52,584 bases of DNA from Verrucomicrobiota bacterium. GTDB lineage: Bacteria; Verrucomicrobiota; Verrucomicrobiia; Limisphaerales; JADLHS01. This document shows positions 8,624 through 18,676 of the stretch, piece after piece. Position numbers and translations under genes: made by a program. A model generated the notes under the pieces. The model did not search any database. It was not told where the DNA came from and saw only the letters and a program-made list of their open reading frames with translations. Every line of letters begins with the position of its first letter. Position 1 is the stretch's first letter. Location: contig JAKQDQ010000038.1 of NCBI GenBank assembly GCA_029573725.1, positions 1 to 52,584 on the forward strand, read 5' to 3'.

Positions 8624-9165
8624 AGCTGGAATTGCATCTCCACAACCGGCAGCGCGCCCGCCGGTTGAACCTGCGTTTGGTGCGGCGAATCGTCCGGGCG
8701 CTGGTGGTTGAACACCTGCAAATTCCGGCAGTGGAACTGGGCATCACCTTCGTGTCGGCCCGGCGCATGGCCCGGGTGAACCGGCAGTTTTTACAGCATG
8801 AAGGCAGCACGGATGTCATTACTTTCGATTACCGCCAGGTGTGGCCGGCGGGTTCGCGGCTGGCCCGCCCCCCCGCGCATTTGCACGGCGAACTGCTGAT
8901 CTGCATGGACGTCGCGGTCGCCCAGGCGCACACGTTCCGCACCTCGTGGCCGGTGGAAGTCGTCCGGTACCTGGTCCATGGTATTCTGCATCTATGCGGC
9001 TATGACGATCGAACTCCCTCCGCGCGGCGCTTGATGAAGCGGGAGGAAAACCGGCTCCTGCGCCGCCTGGCCGGGGAATTTCCACTGGGTGCGCTGGCGC
9101 GCGGACGGGGGGCGCGTCAGGCGACCGGCACCGGGGACGGCGGGTATTTGGCCCGCAGGAGGTGA
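8620..9165 (+). CDS. ybeY: Endoribonuclease YbeY (rRNA maturation factor)
   Basis: 181 residues starting at GTG 8620, four bases into the end of phoH. It contains STDVITFDYR and HGELLICMDVA and the metal-binding motif HGILHLCGYDD (His120, His124). The third ligand position is Asp130 where E. coli has His; a non-His residue here is known in some members. YbeY is a metal-dependent RNase for 16S rRNA 3'-end processing and 70S quality control. The last ~25 residues are poorly conserved and overlap the convergent response-regulator gene by 49 bases, so the true end may be less important functionally. Confidence 0.9.
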   Translation: MKLELHLHNRQRARRLNLRLVRRIVRALVVEHLQIPAVELGITFVSARRMARVNRQFLQHEGSTDVITFDYRQVWPAGSRLARPPAHLHGELLICMDVAVAQAHTFRTSWPVEVVRYLVHGILHLCGYDDRTPSARRLMKREENRLLRRLAGEFPLGALARGRGARQATGTGDGGYLARRR

Positions 9166-10313
9166 ACGAGGGATTTGACCGCCAGCTCCAGGAACGGGAA
9201 CGGTTTCGCGATGAAATCGTTGCCGCCGCTCATGGTGGAGTGGGCGCGGTTTTGGAAGTCGTTCAGTCCGGTGACAAAAACAACCGGAGTTTGCTGGTAG
9301 CGCGGCACGGAGCGCAGCCGGGCGCACAGTTCGTGTCCGCTCATTTCCGGCATGTCCACGTCCAGGAAGATCAGGTCGTAGGTGGAATCATTCAGCATTT
9401 GCAACGCCGCCTTGGGATCGTCCACCCCCACCGATCGTAATCGTGCATTTTCCAGGGCGCGCGTGATGGCGCGGCGCGAGAGGGGCTCGTCGTCCACCAC
9501 CAGAATCCGGGCGCGGGCCAGGTCGTGAGGGGCGGTCGCGGCGGGGCGTTCATACAGGACGGGCAGGAAGTCAATGGCGGCGGCCAGCGTGCGCAACGTG
9601 GAGGCGGTGATGGATTCCGGCTTCTCGTGCAGTTCCATGACCAGGGCTTCGAGTATTTCCACCAGGCGGGCGAACTCGCCCAGGCCGGCCAGATGCGTCA
9701 CCCCCATGAGCGCGTGCAGGTGGTAGTAGATGTCCTGGATCGGTTCGGAGCGTTTCGCAGACGGTGGCAGCTTGGCCAGCGTCGTGATGGCCTGCCGCAG
9801 TTTCATCAGGGTTTCCGGGAAGGACTGCGCGAACGAGTGGCGCATTTCCTTGACGAAAGGCGACTCGGTTTTGGCGGGTTTGGTTGGCGTGACGGGGGTG
9901 AGTTTGGCGCGCGGTTCCGGCGCAGAGGTCCTGGCGGTGCCGGCGGCCAGGCCCAGGGTGGTCCGGAGGGCTTCGACCACTTCCTTGGGCGAACAGTTGG
10001 CCTTGGAAAGACACTTGGTGGCGCCGGCCTTCCAGGCGTCCTGGATCAGGCGGCTGAGATAGGTGTTGGAGAAAATGAGGATGGGCAGCTGCTGGTATTG
10101 GGGGGTGGCGCGGAGCTGTTTGAGCAGGTCCAGTCCGTTCATTTTGGGCAGGATCAAGTCCAGCAGGATGGCGTCGGGACAAAAATCCTCCAACCGTTTC
10201 AGGCCGGCTTCTGCAGTCGCGGCGGTTTCAACGGTAAAGCCTTCGACCCCCAGTTTGTTGCGGTAGGTGTTGGCGACGACCTGGTCGTCCTCGATCATCA
10301 GAATTTTTTTCAT
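9117..10313 (-). CDS. Response regulator with REC-HPt-REC architecture
   Basis: 398 residues. REC1 (1-121) has ED at 8-10, phospho-acceptor Asp52 in LLDLILP and a Lys near 104. A helical segment (about 150-250) carries YYHLHALMG with His200 in the position of an HPt phospho-histidine, although the usual HxLKG Lys is Met. REC2 (268-390) has DD at 274-275, Asp318 in FLDVDMP and Lys370. There is no DNA-binding output domain, so it acts as a phosphorelay node. Its ATG overlaps the stop of the upstream hybrid kinase by 4 bases, so the two are one operon and likely partners. Confidence 0.85.
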   Translation of the reverse strand: MKKILMIEDDQVVANTYRNKLGVEGFTVETAATAEAGLKRLEDFCPDAILLDLILPKMNGLDLLKQLRATPQYQQLPILIFSNTYLSRLIQDAWKAGATKCLSKANCSPKEVVEALRTTLGLAAGTARTSAPEPRAKLTPVTPTKPAKTESPFVKEMRHSFAQSFPETLMKLRQAITTLAKLPPSAKRSEPIQDIYYHLHALMGVTHLAGLGEFARLVEILEALVMELHEKPESITASTLRTLAAAIDFLPVLYERPAATAPHDLARARILVVDDEPLSRRAITRALENARLRSVGVDDPKAALQMLNDSTYDLIFLDVDMPEMSGHELCARLRSVPRYQQTPVVFVTGLNDFQNRAHSTMSGGNDFIAKPFPFLELAVKSLVHLLRAKYPPSPVPVA

Positions 10314-12778
10314 GCCGGGGCGGAGGAGTCGGGCGTGGGCTGCACGTAGGGCTTGAGCAGCGTGCGGATCAATTCAAATTCGGACTGCACCTGGGTGAAC
10401 AGCGCGGCGGCGTTGACCAGTTGTCCGGCTTCCCCCTGCTGTTCCAGGGTGCTGAGGAGCGGGACGATGCGCTTCATGCCGCACGTGGCGCTGGCGCCGG
10501 AACAACTGTGGGCCAGCCGCCGGACGGCCTCCGGGTCGTTTGCTTGGATGGCGGTCTGCAACTCTTCCAGTTGTTTTTCGGTCTGGCGGAGATACAAGGC
10601 GGCCAGTTCCGCCAGGTTGTTGGGGTCGCCTTCGGAGAATTCGTTCAATCGATCCAGGTCCACGGCGGGCAGCTCGTTCATGGGGGGTTGTGTTTGGGTG
10701 AGGAGATTCAGTGTTGCAGTGGAAGAATCGCTGCTCGCCGGACGCGAATCAAGCGCCGCTTTTGCGCCCCAGCGCTCAAGCAACCGGCGCACCTCCTCCG
10801 GGCGGACGGGCTTGGCCAGATAGTCATCCATGCCGGCGGCCAGGCATTTCTCGCGGTCGCCCGGCATCGCGCTTGCCGTCATGGCGACGATGACCAGGGG
10901 GGATTTGTAGGAGGGATGGTTTGCCGGGTCTTGCTGCCGGGCGCGGATTTGCCGCGTGGCTTCGAGGCCGTCCATTTCCGGCATCATCAGGTCCATGAAC
11001 ACCAGATCGAAGGGGCTTTCCTCCAGCGCGCGCAACGCTTCACGACCGTTGCCGGCCACCTTGGGGGTGTATCCCATCTGACCCAGCAAGCGGGTGGCCA
11101 CCTTCTGATTAATTAGATTGTCGTCGCACACTAAAATGCGCAACGGCAGCCGTTGTGCCAGCGTCGGATCCAGTTTGCCGGTGCTGACGGTTGGGACCGG
11201 CGTGACGGCGCGGCGGGAGACCACTCGGACCAGGGCTTCAATCAACTGCGCTGGTTTGAGCGGCTTGGTGAGGCTGGCGGCAAATTCGCCCGCCTGCGTG
11301 GCGGGGGCGGTCGTCCGTTCCGTCATGGAGACAAGCAAAATCAACGGGAGGTCCCTTCCGGCCGGAAGTTTCCGCATGGCTTGGGCCAGCGCGAACCCGT
11401 CCGGAGCCGGCATGTGTTGATCCAGCAAGGCCAGATCAAACTGTTGCCCGGCCTGCAACCAGGCCAGCGCCTGCTCGCCCTGCGTCGTCGTTTGCGGAGT
11501 CATCCCCCACTTGCCCGTTTGCCGCGCCAGGATGCGGCAGTTGGTCGCGCTGTCATCCACAATCAGCACTTTCCGTCCGGTCAGTTGCGGGTGGGGTTGT
11601 TCTTCCCAGGCCGCCTTGCCGGCGGGAGCGACCTGGTAGGGCAGGGTGAATTGGAAAACCGAGCCAATGCCCGGCGCGCTTTCCGCCCACATGCGCCCCC
11701 CCATCAATTCGACCACCTTGCGGCTGATGGAAAGGCCCAAGCCCGTGCCGCCGAACTGGCGCGCGGTGGAGGCGTCTGCCTGCATGAACGGGCGGAACAA
11801 CCGGTCCAGACGATCCGGCGCGATGCCGATGCCGGTGTCCCGCACCCGGAAATGCAAATATCCGGATTCGGCACCCGGCTCCGGCCCCAGACCGTAGGGC
11901 CGGACTTCGACGCCAATTTCGCCGCGGGCGGTGAATTTCACCGCATTGCCGATCAAGTTGACCAGCACCTGACGCAGCCGCGTCACGTCGCCGTAGATAT
12001 GGTGCGGGATGGCATCGGCAATTTCGTAAGTCAGGTCCAGATGCTTTTCTCCCGCCTTGGGCCCGAGCAGATCCAGGGCGGCTTCAATGCAGTGCGGCAC
12101 GCTCAGCGGCAACCGCTCCAATTGCATTTTGCCCGCCTCAATTTTGGAAAAGTCCAGGATGTCGTTGATGATGCGGAGCAGGGACTCGGCGCTCGTGTAA
12201 ATGGTTTCCACATAGCTGCGCTGTTCGGAGGTCAGCGGGGTCTCCTGCAGCAAACTCGCCATGGCGATGACGCCATTCATGGGTGTGCGGATTTCATGGC
12301 TCATGTTGGCGAGGAAATCCGATTTGTGACGGAGGTTCAGCAGTGCCGCATCGCGTTCGGCGGCCAGTGCGCGACTCTGGCGCTGGGCCGCCAGGAGCTC
12401 ACGCCGGTGTTGGACGATTTCGGTCACGCGGGTCTTCAACTCGGTGTCCAGCAACGGTGGTCCCAGGCGGTCGGTGTGTCCAAGCCGCTCCGCGGCCGGG
12501 TCGCCGGGAGCGGGAGGATGCTGGCGCACGACCAGGACGGGGATGTTCCGGGTCCGGGACGCTTGCTTGAGCTGACGCCACAGTTCCGAACCGCGCAGGC
12601 CGGGCCATTCCGAGTCCAGCAGGACCATGTTGGTGCGATGGTCATGCAGCCGGAGCAGCGCTTCTTCGGCAGTGGGCGCATGGACGAGTTTCAGGTCCGG
12701 CGAGTCGAACGATGTTCCCAGCCGCGTCGCAATCGTGGCCTGGCGCTCCACCAATAAAATATGTGCGGTGTCGGACAT
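10310..12778 (-). CDS. Hybrid sensor histidine kinase (REC-HisKA-HATPase-REC-REC-HPt)
   Basis: 822 residues. An N-terminal degenerate receiver (Asp55 kept, acidic pair and Lys missing) leads by a coiled coil to HisKA ([15 protein letters not shown], His161) and HATPase_c with the N box [18 protein letters not shown] and GGTGLGLSI. Two receivers follow ([11 protein letters not shown] and [12 protein letters not shown]), then a C-terminal HPt with [10 protein letters not shown]. The BarA-like layout allows His-Asp-His relay inside one protein. No transmembrane segment is seen, so it is cytoplasmic and probably senses through the N-terminal receiver or a partner. Confidence 0.93.
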   Translation of the reverse strand: MSDTAHILLVERQATIATRLGTSFDSPDLKLVHAPTAEEALLRLHDHRTNMVLLDSEWPGLRGSELWRQLKQASRTRNIPVLVVRQHPPAPGDPAAERLGHTDRLGPPLLDTELKTRVTEIVQHRRELLAAQRQSRALAAERDAALLNLRHKSDFLANMSHEIRTPMNGVIAMASLLQETPLTSEQRSYVETIYTSAESLLRIINDILDFSKIEAGKMQLERLPLSVPHCIEAALDLLGPKAGEKHLDLTYEIADAIPHHIYGDVTRLRQVLVNLIGNAVKFTARGEIGVEVRPYGLGPEPGAESGYLHFRVRDTGIGIAPDRLDRLFRPFMQADASTARQFGGTGLGLSISRKVVELMGGRMWAESAPGIGSVFQFTLPYQVAPAGKAAWEEQPHPQLTGRKVLIVDDSATNCRILARQTGKWGMTPQTTTQGEQALAWLQAGQQFDLALLDQHMPAPDGFALAQAMRKLPAGRDLPLILLVSMTERTTAPATQAGEFAASLTKPLKPAQLIEALVRVVSRRAVTPVPTVSTGKLDPTLAQRLPLRILVCDDNLINQKVATRLLGQMGYTPKVAGNGREALRALEESPFDLVFMDLMMPEMDGLEATRQIRARQQDPANHPSYKSPLVIVAMTASAMPGDREKCLAAGMDDYLAKPVRPEEVRRLLERWGAKAALDSRPASSDSSTATLNLLTQTQPPMNELPAVDLDRLNEFSEGDPNNLAELAALYLRQTEKQLEELQTAIQANDPEAVRRLAHSCSGASATCGMKRIVPLLSTLEQQGEAGQLVNAAALFTQVQSEFELIRTLLKPYVQPTPDSSAPA

Positions 12779-13191
12779 CGTAAATATTCTGGTTCAACCC
12801 CTGCCAACCGAGTGCAACGGGCGCCGAATGTCGGGAAATTCAGCAGGTTCAACACCAACTGGATTCCGGGGGGGCTGCCCGTACCGGGGCCGGCGGCGGG
12901 GCGGAGTGGAGATGGGGGGCCGCGGTTCGGGCGCGAAGCCGGAAGCCCGCCGGGCCCGGACCGCGCGGCCGTGCGGTCGTTGGCTTGATTCAGGACAACT
13001 TGAAATGCCTTCGGGACATTGGGGCGCCGGTCCGGCAGCCGGATCCCGGGCTGGCGGCGGGCCGGGAGGCGTACGATGAGGTGGATGGTCCACCGGCTGT
13101 TGGGCCCGCTGCCGGCGGACCTGCACCATTTGGTCCTGCCAGCCGGGCCCGGCAGGGCGGTCAGCTGTTGCACGGGCCGATGACAGCGGGA
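12779..13191. other. Intergenic region with no recognised gene
   Basis: 413 very GC-rich bases between the hybrid kinase start and the prepilin stop, both on the minus strand. Open frames here give Arg/Pro/Gly-rich translations with no domain character. I saw no RNA gene, clear promoter or terminator. Confidence 0.4.
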
Positions 13192-13986
13192 TTATGGAAA
13201 CGGCATGGCCGGATTGATCGGGGCGGACGTGCGCACTTGCAGCCAGGGCACGTCGCGTGGTCCCTTGGGGCTGGGCGGCTTGGTCTTCGCCAGTGTGTCC
13301 GGATCCCGCCATTTGTGGATTTCGCTGTGGCCGTCGGCAAAGGAGAGGCCGCAAGCGCCGTTGTGGAAATTGCCGGGGTCGTTGCCCCAGATGATGGTGT
13401 TGAAGACCACGAGAAAATAGCCGTCATCCAGGGTGCTGGGGCTTTCATCCAGAAACACGAAGGCCTGCGACGGCGCGGGCCGGATGATTTCGGACAGCTT
13501 CCGGAACGTGAAATAGGTGTTCTTGGTCTGGTCGGTGTACCAGCTGTTCCCATTCATGTTGCCGTTGAGCGACATGCTGCGCACACGCGGTCCCAGCACG
13601 GCGTTGCCGATTTTGACCAGGGTTTTGTCCGCCGGACACTTGTAAATGCCCACGGATTGATTGTAATTCCACAACAGACCGGACGGCGTTTTGAGGAGGT
13701 TCACATTGGTGCCGTCCAGCGGGTTGACGTTGAATTGGCCGCCGATCCAGCCTGTGTAAACCGCTCCGTCACCATTCGGCACCAGTTTGTCGTTGTTATC
13801 CTGCGCATACATGACCCAGCAAAGCTGCAGTTGTTTGAGGTTGTTGAGACAACCGATGCCGGTGGCTTTCTCCTTGGCCTTGGAGAGGGCGGGCAGCAAC
13901 ATCGCGGCGAGAATGGCGATGATGGCGATCACCACCAGCAGCTCAATCAAGGTGAAGGCGCGGCGTGTTCTTCCCGTGGTTTTCAT
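13192..13986 (-). CDS. Type IV pilin-like / H-X-DG pseudopilin
   Basis: 264 residues. It starts [26 protein letters not shown], the prepilin peptidase cleavage and methylation site (cleavage before F, Glu at +5) followed by the hydrophobic assembly helix. The C-terminal [22 protein letters not shown] is the H-X9-DG-type motif common in Planctomycetes and Verrucomicrobia pseudopilins. These are inserted in the inner membrane and may form short secretion pseudopili. It stands alone, as such genes usually do in this phylum. Confidence 0.9.
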   Translation of the reverse strand: MKTTGRTRRAFTLIELLVVIAIIAILAAMLLPALSKAKEKATGIGCLNNLKQLQLCWVMYAQDNNDKLVPNGDGAVYTGWIGGQFNVNPLDGTNVNLLKTPSGLLWNYNQSVGIYKCPADKTLVKIGNAVLGPRVRSMSLNGNMNGNSWYTDQTKNTYFTFRKLSEIIRPAPSQAFVFLDESPSTLDDGYFLVVFNTIIWGNDPGNFHNGACGLSFADGHSEIHKWRDPDTLAKTKPPSPKGPRDVPWLQVRTSAPINPAMPFP

Positions 13987-14189
13987 GCGCCAACCTTACC
14001 GGCTGCGCGCCGGTACGCCAACTGTTTTCCCGGTTCGCGAAGCGCACAGGTCCGGAAACCCGCCCGCCCGAGCGGGGGGCGGCCGGATCACTGGAAATCC
14101 GTCGCCGTTATGTTCGCGTTCAGAATGGCTTACCCTGCGGGATGAAAGAATCATTGCACCGGTTTCGATTCGCCTTGTAGCATCTCCCA

Positions 14190-15230
14190 ATGGTTCAAGC
14201 GGCAGTGGAGAGCGCAACCAGCGAGACAACGACGACACCTCGGGAGCAATATCTCAGGGCCTTCCGCTTCATGCTGCTGGCGCGGTTGTTTGACGAAAAG
14301 TTCGCCAGTCTCTACCGCGCCGGCAAGATCATGGGCGGAGTTTTTCTCGGGCGCGGCCAGGAGGCATTGAGCGTTTCCATCGGCGTCCATTTGCGGACCG
14401 GCGATGTGTTTGCGCCCCTCATTCGTGACCTGGCCGGGCGGCTGGCGTTTCACGAACCGGTGTTGGATGCCGCCCGCACGTATCTCGGCTCGGTGCAGGG
14501 GCCCATGCGCGGCCGGGACGGCAATGTGCATCGGGGCCGCCCCAAAAGCGGGCAGCTGGCCATGATCAGCCACCTGGGCGCAATGATTTCCGTGGTCAAC
14601 GGAATTTTGTTCGCCCGCCGGATGCGCGGGGTTGACGGTACGGTCGGAGTGGCTTCGTACGGGGAAGGGGCCACGTCCACCGGCTCATTCCATGAGGCCT
14701 TGAATCAGGCGGCGGTCGAGCAACTGCCGCTCGTCGTCGTGGTGGCCAACAATCAATTCGCCTATTCAACTCCCACGGTGCGCCAGTTTGCCTGCGACTC
14801 GCTGCTGGCCCGCGCCACCGGCTACGGCGTGGCCGGCGCCGCGGTGGATGGCACCGATCTGGGCGCGTGTTTGCAGGTGGTGGGGCGGGCCATCGCCCAG
14901 GCGCGCGCCGGCAGGGGCCCGCAACTCGTCGTGGCCAGTTTGTTGCGCCTGTGCGGACACGGCGAACATGATGACGCCCAGTACATCAGCCCCGCATTGA
15001 AGGCGTCCCCCGCCGGGCGCGATTGTGTGAAGGTGGCCGAGCAGTACGTGCTGCAGCAGGAATGGGCCGGGGCGGACACGATCGCCCACTGGCGGGCGGA
15101 GGCGGCTCAGACCATTGAGGCTGCGGTCGTGACGGCGCAACGCGAGTCCGCTCCCGATCCGTTCGCGCCCCACTACTGGTCCGCACTGGCCAGCCAACAC
15201 CGCTGGGAACGGCGCGAAGAAGGGTCATGA
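14190..15230 (+). CDS. 2-oxoacid dehydrogenase E1 component, alpha subunit
   Basis: 346 residues. The thiamine-diphosphate fold is clear: GRGQEALSVSIGVHLRTGDVFAPLIRD near the start, then the cofactor motif GEGATSTGSFHEALNQAA (158-) running to NN at 187-188. The usual GDG Asp is Glu159 here, a conservative change at a Mg ligand. The enzyme decarboxylates pyruvate or a branched-chain 2-oxoacid and acylates E2 lipoyl groups. Its stop overlaps the E1-beta ATG by 4 bases. Substrate cannot be decided from sequence. Confidence 0.88.
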   Translation: MVQAAVESATSETTTTPREQYLRAFRFMLLARLFDEKFASLYRAGKIMGGVFLGRGQEALSVSIGVHLRTGDVFAPLIRDLAGRLAFHEPVLDAARTYLGSVQGPMRGRDGNVHRGRPKSGQLAMISHLGAMISVVNGILFARRMRGVDGTVGVASYGEGATSTGSFHEALNQAAVEQLPLVVVVANNQFAYSTPTVRQFACDSLLARATGYGVAGAAVDGTDLGACLQVVGRAIAQARAGRGPQLVVASLLRLCGHGEHDDAQYISPALKASPAGRDCVKVAEQYVLQQEWAGADTIAHWRAEAAQTIEAAVVTAQRESAPDPFAPHYWSALASQHRWERREEGS

Positions 15231-16192
15231 GCATCACCTATCTGGAAGCCATTCGCGCCGCGCAGGCCAGGGCGCTGGCGGAGGATCCGCGCGTGTTCAT
15301 CTACGGGCAGGATGTCGGCGCGTTTGGCGGCGCGTTCAAGGCGACAAAAGGGCTGGCCCAGGAATTTCCCGGGCGCGTGGTGGATGCGCCCATCAGTGAG
15401 GACGCAATGGCCGGCCTGGCAATTGGCGCGGCACTGGATGGCCTGCGCCCGATTCTGGAAATGCAGTTCGCCGATTTCTCCACCCTCGCCTTCAATCAAA
15501 TCGTCAATCAGGCCGCCACCCTGTTCTGGCGGACCAATGTTCCCTGTCCGTTGACCTTGCGCCTCCCGTGTGGCGGCACCGCGGGCAGCGGGCCGTTCCA
15601 TAGTCAGATGCTGGAGACGATTTACGCGCACTATCCCGGATTGGTGGTGTTGACGCCCGCCACGGTCGAAGACGCCTACAGCATGTTGCTGGAGGCGGTG
15701 GCGATTGATGACCCGGTCATTTTTTGCGAGCACAAATTTCTGTACTACCACCTCAAGGCGGAGGCCTTGCCGACGGAGGCCCTGCCGGCCAACGAGGCGC
15801 GGATCGCGCGGACGGGGCGCGATCTGACCATCGTCACCTACAGCGCCATGGTGCATGAAGCCCTGGCCGCCGCCGAGGAGTTGCGCGGCGAAGGGTGGGA
15901 GGTCGAGGTGGTGGACCTGCGTTCCGTGAAGCCGCTGGATACGGACACCGTGATGGCGAGTGTGGCGCGGACGGGGCGCTTGTTGTGCGTCGGCGAGGCG
16001 TTTCCCTGGGGAGGCGTCACCGCGGAGGTGGTGGCCCGCGTGGTGAGCGAGGGCTTTGATTTGCTCGACGCTCCGCCCATGCGTTTGAACGCCAAAGACA
16101 CGCCGGTGCCCTACCATCCGAATCTTTGGTCGGCCCATCGCCCAACCGCCCGCACGGTGGCGATGGCCGCGCGTAAAGTGTTGCACAGCTGA
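15227..16192 (+). CDS. 2-oxoacid dehydrogenase E1 component, beta subunit
   Basis: 321 residues with transketolase-type pyrimidine domain (VFIYGQDVGAFGGAFKATKGLAQEF ... DAPISEDAMAGLAIGAAL) and C-terminal transketolase domain (GRDLTIVTYSAMVHEALAAAEEL, EVVDLRSVKPLD, VGEAFPWGG). The SE near residue 58 supplies the Glu that activates thiamine diphosphate. It forms the a2b2 E1 with the product of the overlapping upstream gene. The E2 gene follows after 134 bases. Confidence 0.92.
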   Translation: MSITYLEAIRAAQARALAEDPRVFIYGQDVGAFGGAFKATKGLAQEFPGRVVDAPISEDAMAGLAIGAALDGLRPILEMQFADFSTLAFNQIVNQAATLFWRTNVPCPLTLRLPCGGTAGSGPFHSQMLETIYAHYPGLVVLTPATVEDAYSMLLEAVAIDDPVIFCEHKFLYYHLKAEALPTEALPANEARIARTGRDLTIVTYSAMVHEALAAAEELRGEGWEVEVVDLRSVKPLDTDTVMASVARTGRLLCVGEAFPWGGVTAEVVARVVSEGFDLLDAPPMRLNAKDTPVPYHPNLWSAHRPTARTVAMAARKVLHS

Positions 16193-16326
16193 TGACTTCA
16201 TCCAGGCTCCATCTCCGGCGCTTGCCGGATCGCGAACGGGCCGGGCGCCCGGCGCGTTTCCGGGCGGCACGGACGCGGGGTCGCGGCCCGCAACATTTCT
16301 GGAACTGGAATTTTGGAGGTTAAGAC

Positions 16327-17511
16327 ATGCCGCAAGTCCCCATCATCATGCCGCAGCTCGGTGAGTCCATCGCCGAAGCCACCATCGTGAGCTATCTCGT
16401 GAAGCCGGGCGATCCGGTCGAGGCCGATCAGGACGTCATGGAAGTCGAGACGAACAAGGCCAACATGAACGTTGCCGCCACGGTGCGCGGCACCATCGCC
16501 CGTTTCGAAGCGCAACTGGGGGAGAGCTATGCCGTGGGCGCAGTTCTGGGGTACATCGAAGTGACCCGGGAGGAGGCCGCCCGCTCCGGCCTGGACACGA
16601 GCCAGTTGCTCAAGCCCGGGACCGGGTTGGTGGTGGAGGAGGCCGGAACCAAGCCGCAGGTCGAACCCACTGTGCATGGACTGCCGGTGCCGGCCCATGC
16701 TGCCGGCGCGGGGTACTTGTCGCCGCGGTTGAAAGCCCGGATGCAGGAACTGGGTTTGCACGCTGCCGACCTCTCGGGGGTGGCGGGCAGCGGCGCGGCC
16801 GGACGCGTGACGATCGAGGATTTTGAGAAATACATCGCCAGCCTGGAACAGCACCAAATCACCCCCGCCTCGTCCATGCGCGTGGCTGTGGCGGATGCCA
16901 TGCGCCGGAGCTGGACGCGTCCGCTGGCGACCGTCGGGATGCCCCTCAACATGGACCCTCTGTTGACGCATCGCAAGGCGAGGACGCCGAAACCCGGCCC
17001 CACGTTGTACGGGTTGCGCGCGCTGGCGCTGGCTTTGGCGGAGAACAGCGCCCCGGCAGGGCGCCTGGTGGGCAACCGGATCGTGCATCCTTCGGCGATT
17101 GACGTGGGTTTCGCCGTGGAGGCCGAGGACGGAGTGTTGGTACCGGTGATTCGCAACGCGGACCGGACCCGGCTGCCGGACCTGGTGGCCCAGTATGATG
17201 AATTGGTGCGGTTGGCGCGGGCGCGCAAACTCCCGGCGGGCGCCACCGGCGGGTCCATTGCCACCATCACCAATTACGGCACGTTCGGGCTGACGGTGGG
17301 CACGCCGATTCCCCTGCCGGAACAGACTTTATTGTTGGGCATGGGCGCCGGGCGCAAAGCGATGCGCTGGGATGAAGCCGGGCAAACTTTCGTGCCGGTC
17401 ACGGAAGCCCATCTGACGTTGAGCTTCGATCACCGCGTGCTGGATGGCGGGGCGGCGGGACGGCTGCTGGCCCGGGTCACACACCTGATGATGCATCCGG
17501 ACGAACTTTGA
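16327..17511 (+). CDS. Dihydrolipoamide acyltransferase (E2) of a 2-oxoacid dehydrogenase
   Basis: 394 residues behind a strong GGAGGTT ribosome site. Domains in order are a lipoyl domain with Lys44 in ETNKANM, a peripheral-subunit-binding domain (YLSPRLKARMQELGL ... GSGAAGRVTIEDF, about 137-172) and the acyltransferase core ending in SFDHRVLDGG (His369, Asp373). It transfers the acyl group from E1 to CoA. No E3 (lipoamide dehydrogenase) gene is in the window, so E3 is presumably encoded elsewhere and shared. Confidence 0.92.
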   Translation: MPQVPIIMPQLGESIAEATIVSYLVKPGDPVEADQDVMEVETNKANMNVAATVRGTIARFEAQLGESYAVGAVLGYIEVTREEAARSGLDTSQLLKPGTGLVVEEAGTKPQVEPTVHGLPVPAHAAGAGYLSPRLKARMQELGLHAADLSGVAGSGAAGRVTIEDFEKYIASLEQHQITPASSMRVAVADAMRRSWTRPLATVGMPLNMDPLLTHRKARTPKPGPTLYGLRALALALAENSAPAGRLVGNRIVHPSAIDVGFAVEAEDGVLVPVIRNADRTRLPDLVAQYDELVRLARARKLPAGATGGSIATITNYGTFGLTVGTPIPLPEQTLLLGMGAGRKAMRWDEAGQTFVPVTEAHLTLSFDHRVLDGGAAGRLLARVTHLMMHPDEL

Positions 17512-17523
17512 CGGGCCGGCGCT

Positions 17524-17904
17524 GTGACACCCGGGGATGACGAACTGCAAGCCCAGGCGGCCCGGCTGGGAATTGGAAAAATTCAGCGGCACATTTTTTT
17601 GTGCGCGGACCCCACGATCCCCAATTGCTGCGCCCGCGACCAGGGGACGGCGGCGTGGGAATTTCTCAAGCGCCGGCTGAAGGAGCTGGGCCTGTCCGGG
17701 CCGCAGGCGATGGTCTATCGCACCAAGGCCAATTGCCTGCGCGTCTGCCGGGACGGGCCGATTGCCGTCGTTTACCCCGAGGGCAACTGGTATCACTCCT
17801 GCACCCCGACGGTGCTGGAGCGCATCATTCAGGAGCATTTGATTCAAGGCCGGCCGGTGCAGGAATTCACCTTTGCCGTCAATCCGTTGCCGCCGGTCGC
17901 GTGA
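17524..17904 (+). CDS. Thioredoxin-like [2Fe-2S] ferredoxin
   Basis: 126 residues from GTG 17524. The thioredoxin-fold ferredoxin pattern is present: [19 protein letters not shown], then [24 protein letters not shown] and [12 protein letters not shown]. The four cluster ligands are probably Cys in FLC, NCC, NC and VC. It lies 12 bases after the E2 gene in the same direction, so co-expression with the dehydrogenase is likely, but a direct electron link is only inferred. Its 3' end overlaps panB convergently by 26 bases. Confidence 0.85.
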   Translation: MTPGDDELQAQAARLGIGKIQRHIFLCADPTIPNCCARDQGTAAWEFLKRRLKELGLSGPQAMVYRTKANCLRVCRDGPIAVVYPEGNWYHSCTPTVLERIIQEHLIQGRPVQEFTFAVNPLPPVA

Positions 17905-18676
17905 CCCCGGAGGGCAACGCGGCCTGCCAGCGGCCGACCGCAGCCCGGATTTGCTCCGCGGCGTTGAGCTCGGGCCTGACAAATTTGGGCGTGAACCACG
18001 GAAACGTGCCGATCAAATCCGGCGTCACCAGGACCTGCCCGTCACAATGCGGGCCCGAGCCGATGCCGAGGGTCACGAAGGGAAAATTCTCAGTGATTTG
18101 CCGGGCGACGTCCGCGGCCACCAATTCCAGCACCACCGCAAACACTCCGGCCTCCGCCAGGGCCGCGGCATCCTCCCAGAGTTTGGCGCGGCCCGCCGCG
18201 TCGCGACCTTTGATGCGGTACTTGCCGCCTTCTTCCAGGACGTGCTGCGGCAACATGCCCAGGTGTCCGACAAACGGAATGCCCGCGCCGTGAATGGCCT
18301 GGATTTGCGGCAGAATTTCACGCCCCCCCTCGGCTTTGACGAATTCCGCGCCCGCCGCGACGAGTCGCTTCGCATTGGCCAATGCCTCCGCGGGGGTGTC
18401 ATACGTGCGGTAGGGCAGGTCCGCACCGAGCAGCGCTTTGGTTTGGGCGCGGGCGGCGGCGCGGGTGTGATGTTCCATTTCCGCCATCGTCACCCGGGTG
18501 GTGTCGGGATAACCCAGCACCACCATGCCGAGCGAATCGCCGACCAGCAGCAGGGGAATGCCACATTCGTCGAGCAGTCTGGCGGTGGGATAATCGTACG
18601 CCGTCAGCATGGCAATTCTTCCGCCCTGCCGCTTCAGGGCGCGAATGGCGTCGGGCGTGATTTTGACGGGGTTCAT
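17879..18676 (-). CDS. panB: 3-methyl-2-oxobutanoate hydroxymethyltransferase
   Basis: 265 residues, the usual PanB length. [30 protein letters not shown] (Mg ligand Asp47), VKAEGG and [11 protein letters not shown] are PanB signatures. It makes ketopantoate from 2-oxoisovalerate and methylene-tetrahydrofolate, the first step to pantothenate and CoA. It is the last gene of thiG-rfaE1-panB, sharing one base with the end of rfaE1. Confidence 0.95.
   Translation of the reverse strand: MNPVKITPDAIRALKRQGGRIAMLTAYDYPTARLLDECGIPLLLVGDSLGMVVLGYPDTTRVTMAEMEHHTRAAARAQTKALLGADLPYRTYDTPAEALANAKRLVAAGAEFVKAEGGREILPQIQAIHGAGIPFVGHLGMLPQHVLEEGGKYRIKGRDAAGRAKLWEDAAALAEAGVFAVVLELVAADVARQITENFPFVTLGIGSGPHCDGQVLVTPDLIGTFPWFTPKFVRPELNAAEQIRAAVGRWQAALPSGVTRPAATD

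Noticed and set aside
11153..12757. 534-codon plus-strand frame opposite the hybrid kinase
   Set aside because: The minus strand encodes unmistakable kinase and receiver domains; the plus frame has no domain character.
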